Assembly: GCF_012931985.1 (NCBI RefSeq)
Contig: NZ_JAAFGM010000008.1
Coordinates: 1 to 64,000 of the forward strand
DNA: 64,000 nucleotides
From: Candidatus Roseilinea sp. NK_OTU-006
GTDB taxonomy: Bacteria; Chloroflexota; Anaerolineae; J036; Brachytrichaceae
Direction: 5' to 3'
Shown: one piece after another, positions 20,692-30,072 of the stretch
How positions within the stretch are numbered: position 1 is the stretch's first letter
Layout: the number at the start of each line of letters is the position of its first letter
Notes under the pieces: model-generated
What the model was told of the DNA's origin: nothing
The model's database searches: none
Seen by the model: only the letters and a program-made list of their open reading frames with translations
Position numbers and translations under genes: made by a program

Positions 20692-22470
20692 ATGATTCAA
20701 GACACGTTACAGCGACCTCGAGGACAGACGCCGCCGGCCATCGCCGCACTGCCCGGCATCGGACTGAGCGTTGGGCAACACCAGGCGCTCGACGCCGTGT
20801 TGGCCGCGCTGGACCAGCCGGGGATGCGCCGCGCGATCGGCCTATTCGGCCCCCGCGGCAGCGGCAAAACCACGCTGCTGAGCGCGCTGTGCAGGGATGG
20901 CGCATCCGCCCGGCGCACGCCCCAGCATCGCAAGGTCGTATGCGCGCTGATCAACGCCGCCAATCTGCCGACCGACCTGGCCCCCTGGCAACGCCTGATC
21001 TTTGGCGTGCTCGATAAGCTGGCTCAACAGCCCGGCGCGCCCGCGACCGTCCAGGAACTCCGCGCCGAACTGGAAGAGGTGGTACAACACGAGGCGGCCG
21101 ACGACGCAAGCGCCACGCTCGCCGCCGCTGCATTTGCCCACCATATGCGCGCCGCTTTTGCCGGCATGATCCACAGCGCCATCACGCTCTCGAACGCGAC
21201 GTTCGTCGTGGCCATTGATCATCTCGACAAAGCGACGCCGGAAAGCATCGCCCAACTCCTGGAAGCCTCGAAATACTTCCTCAACGCCCAACATTGTGCC
21301 ACGTTGATCTGCGCCGACCAACCGGCGCTTATCCAGAAGCTCGGCGATGCGGCGATGTTGCGCGCCTGGCTCACCGACCAAGTCGAATTGCGCGTGAGCG
21401 CGCATCCCGCACAACGTGAGGCGGCCATCGCCGCCCCACCCCAGCTACCGCCGACGCCGCCTCGCCCGATCGCTTCAGACCTCCCGCCACTTTGCGTTCA
21501 ACTCTTCACCGACATCCTGGGGAGCGACCACTATGCGATCGAGCGCGCCGCCGAACACTGGCGCGCGGCCATGCGCGCGCTGGCCAAGCGCCACGCCGAG
21601 GGCTACCGCACCGATGTATCCGGCGCGATGATCGCCAAGTTGTGCGCGTTGCGCGTGCTTTCACCGGGGCTGTTCGACGCCATCCGCCTGGATGCGCCGG
21701 CGCTGACCACGCTCGAACGACGCGCGCGTCTGCAGGGTTCAGCCCGCAGCGACCACGACGAGTGGGCCGAGGCGCTGGAGCGCGACCCGCGCCTGGCCCG
21801 GCTGTTCGCCACTGCGCCGAGCTTCATCGGCGTTGAGACACGCCACCTAGCCACTGCGCTGCGCCTGGTGCAGACCGGCGACCAAGCGACGGTGCAGCAA
21901 ACAAAACCACTCACAGCTCCCCTTGTAGGAGGCGGCATTAAGCTCATCGCGCTCAACCGGCCCCGCCCACATGAACGTCCCCCATCTCCAGTATCGTCTG
22001 CGCCGATCTGGACGCCGATTACGGTGGCGGCCGGCGTGTTCATCATGGATCGCTCGATCAAGCTGGCCGTCCAATCCGTCGAGGCGCTCCACAGCGGCGC
22101 GCCGGTGCTTGGTGGGCTGATTGGGCTGCAGCCCCCCCCGGAAGCCAACCTGGTGGAGATCGGTTTAACCATCGGCGTCACGCTGGTCGGCCTAGCGTTG
22201 TGCGCCCTGATCGCAGCCTTCGCGGGCCGGCGCGTTGACGGCAGGCGCGCCAAAGCATATGGGCTGATCGCCGGCGGGTTGACCGCCCATCTGTTTGACC
22301 GCGCCACGTATGGCGCAGCGATGAACTACCTGCACATCACCAACTTGCCGGTGTTTAACCTGGCCCATCTCGCGCTGTTGGTCGGCGCAGTGATGCTGGC
22401 CGTTGCCATCCTGACCGACCCATCCCACGCCGCGCGTAGTCACCACGCAGGCGCTCTCGACCATGAGTGA
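20692..22470 (+). CDS. KAP-type P-loop NTPase fused to a catalytically dead LspA-like membrane domain
   Basis: This protein has 592 residues. Walker A GLFGPRGSGKTT is at 53-61. The Walker B region FVVAIDHLDKATPESIAQLL (about 171-190) followed by FLNAQHCATLICAD is the KAP-NTPase pattern. A helical middle section follows. Residues about 437-580 form four hydrophobic helices that line up with signal peptidase II: IMDRSIKLAVQS with DxxTK, AHLFDRATYGAAMNYLHI with GNLLDRLRQGYVTDFIHF, and LPVFNLAHLALLVGAVML with WPVFNIADSAIVVGVIVL. Both LspA catalytic aspartates are replaced, by Asn545 and His559, so peptidase activity is not expected. Its stop overlaps the start of genuine lspA by 8 bp, implying translational coupling. 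Function unknown. Confidence 0.75.
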   Translation: MIQDTLQRPRGQTPPAIAALPGIGLSVGQHQALDAVLAALDQPGMRRAIGLFGPRGSGKTTLLSALCRDGASARRTPQHRKVVCALINAANLPTDLAPWQRLIFGVLDKLAQQPGAPATVQELRAELEEVVQHEAADDASATLAAAAFAHHMRAAFAGMIHSAITLSNATFVVAIDHLDKATPESIAQLLEASKYFLNAQHCATLICADQPALIQKLGDAAMLRAWLTDQVELRVSAHPAQREAAIAAPPQLPPTPPRPIASDLPPLCVQLFTDILGSDHYAIERAAEHWRAAMRALAKRHAEGYRTDVSGAMIAKLCALRVLSPGLFDAIRLDAPALTTLERRARLQGSARSDHDEWAEALERDPRLARLFATAPSFIGVETRHLATALRLVQTGDQATVQQTKPLTAPLVGGGIKLIALNRPRPHERPPSPVSSAPIWTPITVAAGVFIMDRSIKLAVQSVEALHSGAPVLGGLIGLQPPPEANLVEIGLTIGVTLVGLALCALIAAFAGRRVDGRRAKAYGLIAGGLTAHLFDRATYGAAMNYLHITNLPVFNLAHLALLVGAVMLAVAILTDPSHAARSHHAGALDHE

Positions 22471-23008
22471 GGAAGCGCGCATCGCAGAATCGAACCCATC
22501 GGCGGAAAGCCCGGGCCGGCCAGTTGCTGCCCTGTTCTTCCAGCGCTACGGTTTGCTATTGCTGGTGACGAGCATCGCCCTGGCTGCGGACATTATCACC
22601 AAACGCATCGTCGAGGCGCAGATTCCGCTCTACACATCCATCCCGGTCATTGGCCCCTATCTGAGCTGGACGCACACTCAGAACACGGGCGCAGCGTTCA
22701 GCCTGTTCCAAAACGGCGGCGCATTCTTCATCGTCGTCGCACTGATCGTGTCAGCAGTGATCCTGTATTACGCGCCTCGGCTTCCGGCCGGCGATTGGCT
22801 CTCGCGGGTGGCGCTGGGTCTACAGCTTGGCGGCGCTATAGGCAACTTGCTCGATCGCCTGCGCCAGGGCTACGTCACCGACTTCATCCACTTCCAGATC
22901 CCCGAAATCGGCTTTGACTGGCCGGTGTTCAACATCGCCGACAGCGCCATCGTCGTGGGCGTGATTGTGTTGATTGCGGCCAGCTTCCTGCGCGGCAACA
23001 AAGCGTAA
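22463..23008 (+). CDS. lspA: Signal peptidase II (prolipoprotein signal peptidase)
   Basis: This 181-residue four-helix membrane aspartyl protease cleaves signal peptides of lipidated prolipoproteins. The conserved boxes are present: ADIITKR (DxxTK), NTGAAFSLF, GGAIGNLLDRLRQGYVTDFIHF with catalytic Asp140, and FNIADSAIVVG with catalytic Asp160. The N-terminus has about 25 extra hydrophilic residues before the first helix. It overlaps the upstream KAP-LspA fusion by 8 bp and is followed 6 bp later by a HAD hydrolase, so it lies inside a tight operon. Its substrates include the lipobox proteins seen elsewhere in the window. Confidence 0.94.
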   Translation: MSEEARIAESNPSAESPGRPVAALFFQRYGLLLLVTSIALAADIITKRIVEAQIPLYTSIPVIGPYLSWTHTQNTGAAFSLFQNGGAFFIVVALIVSAVILYYAPRLPAGDWLSRVALGLQLGGAIGNLLDRLRQGYVTDFIHFQIPEIGFDWPVFNIADSAIVVGVIVLIAASFLRGNKA

Positions 23009-23014
23009 CCCGCC

Positions 23015-23713
23015 ATGGCGCGCGAACGCTCCGCCAACGACGCAACATCCATCCCGCCAACCGACGCGCGACGCGCCGTGCTGTGGGACATGGACGGCGT
23101 GCTGGTGGACTCGGCCGACTACCACTATGCAGCCTGGCGCGAAGCGCTGGCGCGCGAGCACTACGACCTCAGCTACGAAGCGTTCCGCGCCACCTTCGGC
23201 CAACGCAACGACACCATCCTGCGCGGCATCTTCGGGCCAGACCTGGCCGCTGCTGAAGTGAACCGCATCGCGAACGCGAAGGAAGCGCGCTATCGCCAAC
23301 TCGTGCGCGAGCACGGCATCGCGCCGTTGCCCGGCGTCCTGCGCTGGTTGCAAGCGCTGCGCACCGCCGGCTGGCGTCAAGCGGTCGCCTCGGCTGCGCC
23401 GCGCGCCAACATAGACGCTATCCTTGCCGCCGTGGGCATCGGGCATTACTTCGACGCGATCACTTCGGGCGAAGACGTGACCTGCGGCAAACCCGATCCG
23501 CAGGTCTACCTCGTCTCGGCCCAACGCGTCGGCGCCCTGCCGGCGCGTTGCGTGGTGGTGGAGGATGCGCCGGCCGGATTAGAAGGCGCGCGCCGCGCCG
23601 GCATGCGCTGCGTCGGCGTCACATCCACCCACGCTCACCTGGACGCCGACGTGGTCGTCGCGTCGTTGTCCGAGCTGGACGACGACGCATTCGACCGGCT
23701 GATCCCGCGCTAA
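23015..23713 (+). CDS. HAD-superfamily phosphatase/phosphomutase (beta-phosphoglucomutase-like)
   Basis: This protein has 232 residues. Motif I is LWDMDGVLVDS, with nucleophile Asp25 and acid/base Asp27. Motif II is the Ser of VASAAPR, motif III the Lys of CGKPDPQVYL and motif IV VVVEDAPAGLEGARRAGM. The cap domain between residues 35 and 100 places it in subclass IA, near beta-phosphoglucomutase and phosphoglycolate phosphatase. The substrate is not determinable by eye. It starts 6 bp after lspA and ends 8 bp before the convergent scpA stop. Confidence 0.87.
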   Translation: MARERSANDATSIPPTDARRAVLWDMDGVLVDSADYHYAAWREALAREHYDLSYEAFRATFGQRNDTILRGIFGPDLAAAEVNRIANAKEARYRQLVREHGIAPLPGVLRWLQALRTAGWRQAVASAAPRANIDAILAAVGIGHYFDAITSGEDVTCGKPDPQVYLVSAQRVGALPARCVVVEDAPAGLEGARRAGMRCVGVTSTHAHLDADVVVASLSELDDDAFDRLIPR

Positions 23714-23720
23714 ACAGCGG

Positions 23721-24566
23721 TCATCCGTCGAACGCCGCTTCTTCCCTGGCCGTAGGACGCTCATCGGCGGGCGGCCGCTCCTCCTCGGGGAAATGCTCGA
23801 TGATGATCTCGCCGAACAACGTCCCCTGGTAACACCGCACGACATAGCGCTTGAGCAGCTCCAGCAACGCCAGCAACGTCACCACGATCTCAACCCGCGT
23901 GTGCACGCCCTCCAGCATGTCAGTGAAGGCCACCCGCCGGTGGGTGTTAACGGCAGACAGGATGCGGTCCATACAGTCGTTCACGGTGAACGGCAGCCGA
24001 GCGATCACCTCGTCGGCGACCGGCGGCGGCAGCCAACGATTCACGACGCGCTGCATTGCGCTGGCCAGCGCCTCCAGCGTGACGTTATCCAGGGGCAGTT
24101 TCTTCGATGGCGGGCGGGGAATAGGCGGCGGATGCACCGGATAGGCGCGCAACTGCTGCTGCTCGCGCGCCCTCAGCATCCTTGCGGCGTGCTTGTAGAG
24201 CTGGTAAGCCTGCAGTTGGCTCACCAGGTCATCGGTCTCCTCCTGCGCTTCGAGCGCGACGGCAACCTGCGGCAACAACGCGCGACTCTTGATCACGATG
24301 AGGCGGGCGGCGACCGAGAGGAAGTGTGCAATGGTGCGCGGGTCGCGCCGAGGCATCCCGGCCATGTAGGCGATGAACTGATCGGTCACCATAGCCAGCG
24401 AGACCTCGGTGATCTCCAACTGGCGCTCTTCGATCAGCCGCAGGAGCACGTCGAGTGGGCCTTCATAGACCGGCAGGTGGATCGAGAATGGTGGGGGGCT
24501 GGCCGGCCCTGCTGCGCCCTGAACGACCTCACCACCGCTTAAGCGTGTATGTTGCATCTCGGTCAT
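23721..24566 (-). CDS. scpA: Segregation and condensation protein A
   Basis: This protein has about 281 residues. It is the kleisin subunit that bridges SMC heads in the SMC-ScpAB complex acting in chromosome segregation. The N-terminal signature FSIHLPVYEGPLDVLLRLIEE is nearly canonical, followed by DQFIAYMAG and LSVAARLIVIKSRALLP. The C-terminal winged-helix part includes VEIVVTLLALLELLKR. A GTG at 24581 is in frame, but ATG 24566 has GGAG at suitable spacing. It follows a GT-C gene by a few bases on the minus strand and is probably co-transcribed. No scpB is seen in the window. Confidence 0.92.
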   Translation of the reverse strand: MTEMQHTRLSGGEVVQGAAGPASPPPFSIHLPVYEGPLDVLLRLIEERQLEITEVSLAMVTDQFIAYMAGMPRRDPRTIAHFLSVAARLIVIKSRALLPQVAVALEAQEETDDLVSQLQAYQLYKHAARMLRAREQQQLRAYPVHPPPIPRPPSKKLPLDNVTLEALASAMQRVVNRWLPPPVADEVIARLPFTVNDCMDRILSAVNTHRRVAFTDMLEGVHTRVEIVVTLLALLELLKRYVVRCYQGTLFGEIIIEHFPEEERPPADERPTAREEAAFDG

Positions 24567-24584
24567 CGCCCAATTCTCCACATC

Positions 24585-26420
24585 TCACTGCGGATCCCCG
24601 TTGGCGCGTTGTTCCGCGGGCAACAGCACCCAGTAATCGAAGCCGTTCATCCTGAAGTGGCGCGCCCAGTAGTAGTTGCGGAAGATCGCCTCCTTGACCT
24701 CATCGGGATAGAACAAGGCGCGGAAGACCACTGCGCCGAACGCGCGCTGCTCAATCATAGCGATCATGCGCGAGGTGTCGAGCATTCCATTCTTGGATAA
24801 GTTGAGCAACTGCGTCGGGTTGGTCACTACGTCTTTGCCGGCCAGCAGCGTGAGCATCGCCTCCTCGCTCCACACCGGCCCCGGCACGCTGCGGATCATC
24901 TCCACCATCGCCCAGCCGTTGGCGGCATCCGCAGGGTCGAGCAAATGGCCGAGCTGCGTGAAACCGGCAGAATCATAGTAAGGATAGGGCGGATACGACG
25001 ACGTATCGGCGACGCCGATCAACCGCGCGATCGCGCCGAAGATGCGCCCGCTCGTCGGCAAATGCACGTTGAGCGCGGCCTGGAGGAAGAAGATCAAGGC
25101 GGCGAGCGCTGTGGCGAGCGCCGGCAGATAGGGCGCGCGGCGCTCAGCGCCCGACGCATCGCTCGTCGCATCCGATGTTGAGCGCGCCGCATCGCGCGCG
25201 CCCTGCGCCTCATCCCTCAGGCGGCGCGCCCAGCGATGCGTGATGCGCACAAGCAAGCCGGCCGCGCACACACACGAGGCTGCAATAGCGGCGATCAAGT
25301 AGGCCGGCCCGGCGCCCCACTTGCCGGTCAACATGCCCATCGCGCTGCCGGCGACAAAGTAGAGCGACCAGATGGTGATCGGCCCGAACGAACGGGCGCG
25401 CGCAGCTCGCGCGACATCCCACGCGACGTAGAGCACGCTGCAAACGATCAAGACGCCCTGGAGCCGGAACCACTGGCCGTAGGTTTGCCAAGTGACGGCG
25501 ATGTCATATGCATTCACGTTGGCCAGCACCACGTTCAACCAGAACTGGCCGTTTGTCGCCGCATTCATCGCCAGCACCAGCGCGCCGGTGACCAGCGCGC
25601 TGGCGGCAAGCGCCAGCGCAAACCACTTTGGCCGCCGGATCAGCAGATACGTGAAACCGGCAACCAGCGCATCCACCGCTTGCAGCTTGGTCCAGCCCGC
25701 GATCAGAAGCAGGACGACGCCGAGCGCGCTGTATCTCGCCCGCGCAGCCTCCGGCGACGCGCGGCGCGGGTCCAGGCCGATGTCCAGGCAACTGATCCCG
25801 GCGAAGGCAAACATCACCATCGGCACATGTGCGCGCGCCAGCGGCCCGACTTGGTAGACGTAGTTCGCCGCAAAGAACGCCAGCGCAGCTAACAGCGGGA
25901 CGCAGAGGCGCAGAATGGGGAAGAGAGAAGCGCGCAGCGCGCGGCGCGACTGGCGCTCATCGCCTGCCAATCCCTCCGCTTGCCACAGCCGGCGCGCCGC
26001 GAGAAAGATCAGCGCGCCGGTGACCAGTGATGCGGCAAAGGCTAGGGCGCGCCCCACCCACAGGTGCGGCCCAAACCACGCCACCAGCGGCGCGAGCACC
26101 AGCCGATAGACCGGCGGGTAATTCGAGGCATAGAAGGGGAACTCCGCGTTGTCCAGGTAGATGCCCTCCCCGCGCGCCAGGCGGATGGCGTCGTAGAGTT
26201 CAAAGCCTTCGCCCTGGTCGTAATCGAACGGGAAGGCAAACAGCGCGCGGGCGTAGACCAGGTAAATGACGAAATAGCCGGCAAAGATGGCGATCGTCAG
26301 CCCCAATGCGACGACGGAGAGCGACGAAAGCGCGGCGCCGAAGCGGGCATGCTGCAGCGCGCGCGGGGAAGCAGCCGGCGGCGTGAGTTCTTCGACCACG
26401 ATGCCGGTCGAATTTACCAC
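24585..26420 (-). CDS. GT-C/ArnT-like polytopic membrane glycosyltransferase (putative)
   Basis: This 611-residue protein has about eleven to twelve transmembrane helices spread over residues 30-450. The first external loop holds FPFDYDQGEGFELYDAIRLARGEGIYLD, the acidic motif region typical of GT-C type mannosyl/arabinosyl transferase-like proteins, followed by YASNYPPVYRLVLAPLVAW. The start is GTG 26420; no strong Shine-Dalgarno is visible. A soluble C-terminal region (about 470-611) follows the membrane part. Donor and acceptor unknown. The stop is 4 bp from the earliest scpA start. Confidence 0.7.
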   Translation of the reverse strand: MVNSTGIVVEELTPPAASPRALQHARFGAALSSLSVVALGLTIAIFAGYFVIYLVYARALFAFPFDYDQGEGFELYDAIRLARGEGIYLDNAEFPFYASNYPPVYRLVLAPLVAWFGPHLWVGRALAFAASLVTGALIFLAARRLWQAEGLAGDERQSRRALRASLFPILRLCVPLLAALAFFAANYVYQVGPLARAHVPMVMFAFAGISCLDIGLDPRRASPEAARARYSALGVVLLLIAGWTKLQAVDALVAGFTYLLIRRPKWFALALAASALVTGALVLAMNAATNGQFWLNVVLANVNAYDIAVTWQTYGQWFRLQGVLIVCSVLYVAWDVARAARARSFGPITIWSLYFVAGSAMGMLTGKWGAGPAYLIAAIAASCVCAAGLLVRITHRWARRLRDEAQGARDAARSTSDATSDASGAERRAPYLPALATALAALIFFLQAALNVHLPTSGRIFGAIARLIGVADTSSYPPYPYYDSAGFTQLGHLLDPADAANGWAMVEMIRSVPGPVWSEEAMLTLLAGKDVVTNPTQLLNLSKNGMLDTSRMIAMIEQRAFGAVVFRALFYPDEVKEAIFRNYYWARHFRMNGFDYWVLLPAEQRANGDPQ

Positions 26421-26681
26421 GCGCGCATCGTCACCTCAACGCGCGAGCGCCCCGCGCGCCCCTCCCCTCACCCGTTGGTCTTCCAAGTCACCGAGGTGAA
26501 ACGCAGCGCGCCGATCAAAACTCATGAGCCCATGGGAGCGCACGCCGGCGCATGGGCCCGGCGTGGTGCGTCGTTGCCCCTGTCCGACTCGCTCGTCCTC
26601 CGGTTCGCCGGCAAATTGCAACGGGCGTGCTGAGGCTAACCGATGTCCCGCCGACGCCACAGGGTGATCCGGTAGTGGGTC
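26421..26681. other. Intergenic gap between two minus-strand genes
   Basis: These 261 bp contain no convincing gene, strong terminator hairpin or promoter. The short frames on either strand are compositionally biased shadows. Confidence 0.4.
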
Positions 26682-29108
26682 TTACTCATAGGCCAGCACC
26701 TCGCGCACGGTCAGCCGCGAGGCGCGCCATGCCGGCAGAAAGCTAGACGCTGCGGCTACGGCCAGCACCGCAACGAACCAGACGCCCACGCCCTCCAGCG
26801 AATAGGCAAAATCCAGCGTCCGGCGTAGAAAGGCCATGCCCACTGCGTCGCACAGCAGCTTGCTGATCGGCAGCGCCAACAAAGCGCCGAACGCCCAGCT
26901 CAGCGCGCCGATGACCACGCCTTCGCCGATAATGATGCGCCGGATAGCGCTGTCGCTCGCGCCAATGGCGCGCATCACGCCGATCTCGCGGGTGCGCTCC
27001 AGCACGTTGATGCTCATCGTGCCGGCCAGCCCCAGCCCACCCACGGCGGCCAACAACGCCGCCATGATCAGCAGGAAGACGATCAGGATGTCGAACTGGA
27101 AGGTGATTTGCTCGCGCCGCTCACTCAGCGTCTCGGTGGTATCCACTGGCATATCAACAGCGCGAAAGTGCGCCTCAATTGCCCTGGCGACCGCCGATTG
27201 CGAGGCCGCGTCGTGCTCCGTGGTGACCACGACCACGTTGCGCACTTGCCGGCCGATGGTGAACGCGTTGCGATAGCCAGTCAGGTTCATATACAAGGCG
27301 CGTGGGTTACGAATTTGGCCGGTGAGGGTGCTCTGCGTTACGCCGACCACCTGCACCGGCACGCGGCGCGCACCGAACTTGAGGGTGATCGTGTCGCCGA
27401 TGCGGATGTCCGGCTCGTCGGCCAGCGTGTCCGCGTTGATCACGACGGCGTGGGTATCGTCGGGCGACAGCCAGCGCCCCTGGATCATCACCGGCTGAAT
27501 CAGCCGGCTGTCGGCGGGCGGCGCGATCACGCTGATGCTGCGGCTTTCGCTGCCGTCCTCGCGTATGCGACGCGCGCTGCCCGTGCCCCACGCTTCGGCG
27601 TAGGCTACGCCGGACACCTGGCGCATCTGGCTCAAAACCTTGTCCTCGCCGTGGAAGCGGCGCAGATTCACCTCGATGTCATATTGCCAGTAGCGCAGCG
27701 AGGTGGCCAGCGTGCGGTTGAGCGAGTCGCGCACCGTGAACACCGAGACGAAGATGGCGCTGGCCAGGGTGAGCGTGCCCAGCGTGAGCGCCAGCCGGCT
27801 CTTGCGCCGAAAGGTGTTGCGGATCGAAAGCAGGAACGGGCGCGATAGCCAGCGCTCGATGAAGACGACGCCGGCCAGCCGTTGCTTCAGCGCATCTATG
27901 CGCGGGTTGTGATGGCCGGGCGTGTCGTCGCTGATGCCGGTGGAGGTGATCGCTTCGCGCACGGTCATCCGCACGCCGGCGAGGATGGGTGCCAGCGAGG
28001 CCAGCAGCGGCAGCGCCAAGCCGACGGCGATTTGGATCAGCACCACAGGCAGCGGCGGGATGACTGTCAGCACATCGAAGTTCAGCAGGTTGGCGACGAA
28101 GCTCACCAGCCCGACTGCGCCCAAGACGCCTAGCGGCACAGCGACGACGAGGGAGACCCACCCGAACGCCGCGACGTTGGTGAGATACATGCCGACGAGT
28201 TGCGGCGTGCGCGCACCGATAGACTTCATGATGCCGATCTGTTTGATCTGCTGCGCGAGGATCGCGGTGGTCGTGTTGATGACCAGGAAGGCGCTGAGGA
28301 AGAGCGCCAGCGCGCCGAGCGCAACCAGGATGAGAGAGAGGGATTGAATCTGGTCGTGCGCGTAGTGTTGGCCGGGCGTTTGCGGGATGTTCGCGCTGAA
28401 GAAAATGCGCCCGCTATCTTCCACCCGCTTCTTGATTGCGTCGGCGACGCGCTGGATGTGCGCACGGTCGGTCGGGTTTGCTGCTACGCGCACGCGCATC
28501 TCGGTATAGGCGCGCGGAAAGCCCAGCCACTCCAGCGTATCCGGCGTGATGTAGGCGCTGCCGAAGTTGGCGAACGTCACCGGCGGCGCGTTCACATCAA
28601 ACACCGTGCCGGCGATGCGGATCTCGCGGGTCTTACCATCGGGCAGCTCCACGGTCAGCGTATCGCCGATCTGCTTGTGGAACAACCGCAGCGCGCTGCG
28701 CTCCAGCAGCATCTCGCGACGCGGCGGCGTGCGCGGGCCTTGCTCGTGCCGAAAGCGATCCAGCCGGATGTCGTCGAAGTCCCAGTGCGCGTACAGGATC
28801 AGGTTGCTGCGCGACTCGCCTAGCCGCACACGCAAGACGTAAACCGCGCGGCCCTGCGCATCGGCCACCTCCGGCATGCGCGCAATAGAGCGCACGAATT
28901 GTTCGTCCAGGCCCGAGGCCGCGATGCTCATGCTGGCTTCGTTCGTGGCGGCGTACTGCGCCTGTAGGTCGCGGGCCAGGATCGTCCGCGCGCCGATCAC
29001 TGCGCCGACCGCAAATACGCCGACGGCGATGGACAAGATGACGAGCAGCGTGCGCGTCTTGTTCAGCCATAGGTCGCGCATCACCTTGCGCCAGCGCGGA
29101 GCGAACAT
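26682..29108 (-). CDS. FtsX/MacB-type ABC transporter permease
   Basis: This 808-residue protein has an N-terminal helix (TLLVILSIAVGVFAVGAVIGA), a large extracytoplasmic MacB_PCD-like domain (about 45-260), and a first FtsX block (about 265-375: LALFLSAFLVINTTTAILAQQIKQIGIMKSIGA). A second membrane-plus-periplasmic unit ends in another FtsX block (about 690-800: GTMSINVLERTREIGVMRAIGASDSAIRRII). The duplicated architecture is that of LolCE/MacB-like or lipoprotein/peptide export permeases. No ATPase gene is adjacent in the window. The C-terminus LTVREVLAYE is conserved in such permeases. Confidence 0.85.
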   Translation of the reverse strand: MFAPRWRKVMRDLWLNKTRTLLVILSIAVGVFAVGAVIGARTILARDLQAQYAATNEASMSIAASGLDEQFVRSIARMPEVADAQGRAVYVLRVRLGESRSNLILYAHWDFDDIRLDRFRHEQGPRTPPRREMLLERSALRLFHKQIGDTLTVELPDGKTREIRIAGTVFDVNAPPVTFANFGSAYITPDTLEWLGFPRAYTEMRVRVAANPTDRAHIQRVADAIKKRVEDSGRIFFSANIPQTPGQHYAHDQIQSLSLILVALGALALFLSAFLVINTTTAILAQQIKQIGIMKSIGARTPQLVGMYLTNVAAFGWVSLVVAVPLGVLGAVGLVSFVANLLNFDVLTVIPPLPVVLIQIAVGLALPLLASLAPILAGVRMTVREAITSTGISDDTPGHHNPRIDALKQRLAGVVFIERWLSRPFLLSIRNTFRRKSRLALTLGTLTLASAIFVSVFTVRDSLNRTLATSLRYWQYDIEVNLRRFHGEDKVLSQMRQVSGVAYAEAWGTGSARRIREDGSESRSISVIAPPADSRLIQPVMIQGRWLSPDDTHAVVINADTLADEPDIRIGDTITLKFGARRVPVQVVGVTQSTLTGQIRNPRALYMNLTGYRNAFTIGRQVRNVVVVTTEHDAASQSAVARAIEAHFRAVDMPVDTTETLSERREQITFQFDILIVFLLIMAALLAAVGGLGLAGTMSINVLERTREIGVMRAIGASDSAIRRIIIGEGVVIGALSWAFGALLALPISKLLCDAVGMAFLRRTLDFAYSLEGVGVWFVAVLAVAAASSFLPAWRASRLTVREVLAYE

Positions 29109-29193
29109 CGGCGCGGATTATCCTCACATCGCTGAAAGATGGATGAGCGTTCGCCGCCGCTCCCGTCGGGCGTCGCTGCGGCGCGCCGTGGCC

Positions 29194-30012
29194 TCACCCG
29201 AAGAGCGCGCGCACCGTCGCCAGCGCCTCGGCCTCGCTCGTGGAGGGGTAAAACTCCAGGCCGATCTTGCCGTCGAAGCCAAGCCGGCGCAGCTCGCGCG
29301 CGATGCCGGCGAAGTTGATCTCGCCGGTGCCCGGCTCCTGGCGTGTGGGCACGTCGCCGATGTGCACGCTGTCGTAAAGCCCCCAATAGTCGCGCAGCCC
29401 CTGGATCAAGTTGCCGGCGCTGCGCTGCTGGTGGTAGCAGTCGAACGCCAGACGAAGCTGGGGATGGGCAATGCGCCGTACCACGTCGGCGGCCAGCTCG
29501 TGCGTGCTGACGGTGACGCCGCCGTGCAGGTGATACGTGTTCAGCGCCTCGAACCACACCACGATGGGCGTCTTCTCGACCAGCGCCATCACCCGCGCCG
29601 CGCCGTCCAGCAGGTTGGCATACTTCTGCTGGGGGGTGTAGTCGCGCGAGGGCGGCTTCACCCGGCCCTGGATGTGCGGCAGCCGGGCGTCGGACGCCGG
29701 GTTGATCTGCTCGCTGAACATGAACAGATGCCGGACGCCCCAGCGCTGCGCGCGTTCGAGCGACTCGGCCCAGGCGTCCAGGCACAGGGGCAGGTCATGC
29801 GCATCGGTGAGCGAGCCGCCGGCTTCGTCGAAAGTGGAGTTGATCACGCAGCCACACGCGCGACAGGCTGCGGCCAACTCATCCATCAGCGCGCCTTTGC
29901 TGCGCCACGCCCACACGTCGAGGTGACGGATGCCCAGCGCGGCGAACCGCGCTGCGCGCTCGGGCAGCGGTGAGTCAAGGAACCAGAAGTCGGCGTAGCC
30001 GGTGTAGAGCAC
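29194..30012 (-). CDS. Sugar phosphate isomerase/epimerase (hydroxypyruvate isomerase-like TIM barrel)
   Basis: This protein has 272 residues. The metal-site residues of the xylose-isomerase-like barrel are visible in order: Glu in VVWFEALNTYHLHG, Asp/His in AFDCYHQQRSAGNL, the HIGDVPTRQEPGTGEINF block and Glu in KIGLEFYPS. The HIGDVPGR-EPGTGEI block is the mark of hydroxypyruvate isomerase (Hyi) and related ketose epimerases. The start is GTG 30012. It stands alone on the minus strand between the permease and a GT-C gene. The exact substrate is unproven. Confidence 0.82.
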   Translation of the reverse strand: MLYTGYADFWFLDSPLPERAARFAALGIRHLDVWAWRSKGALMDELAAACRACGCVINSTFDEAGGSLTDAHDLPLCLDAWAESLERAQRWGVRHLFMFSEQINPASDARLPHIQGRVKPPSRDYTPQQKYANLLDGAARVMALVEKTPIVVWFEALNTYHLHGGVTVSTHELAADVVRRIAHPQLRLAFDCYHQQRSAGNLIQGLRDYWGLYDSVHIGDVPTRQEPGTGEINFAGIARELRRLGFDGKIGLEFYPSTSEAEALATVRALFG

Positions 30013-30072
30013 AGCGTTGGGACGACGGCAAGTTTAGGGCGCGGGCAAACAGAGGACAAACCTACGGTTGAT

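Noticed and set aside
26436-26660. 74-codon minus-strand frame in the gap upstream of a GT-C gene
   Set aside because: Arg/Gly-rich, without a ribosome binding site or recognisable domain. Not supported as a gene.
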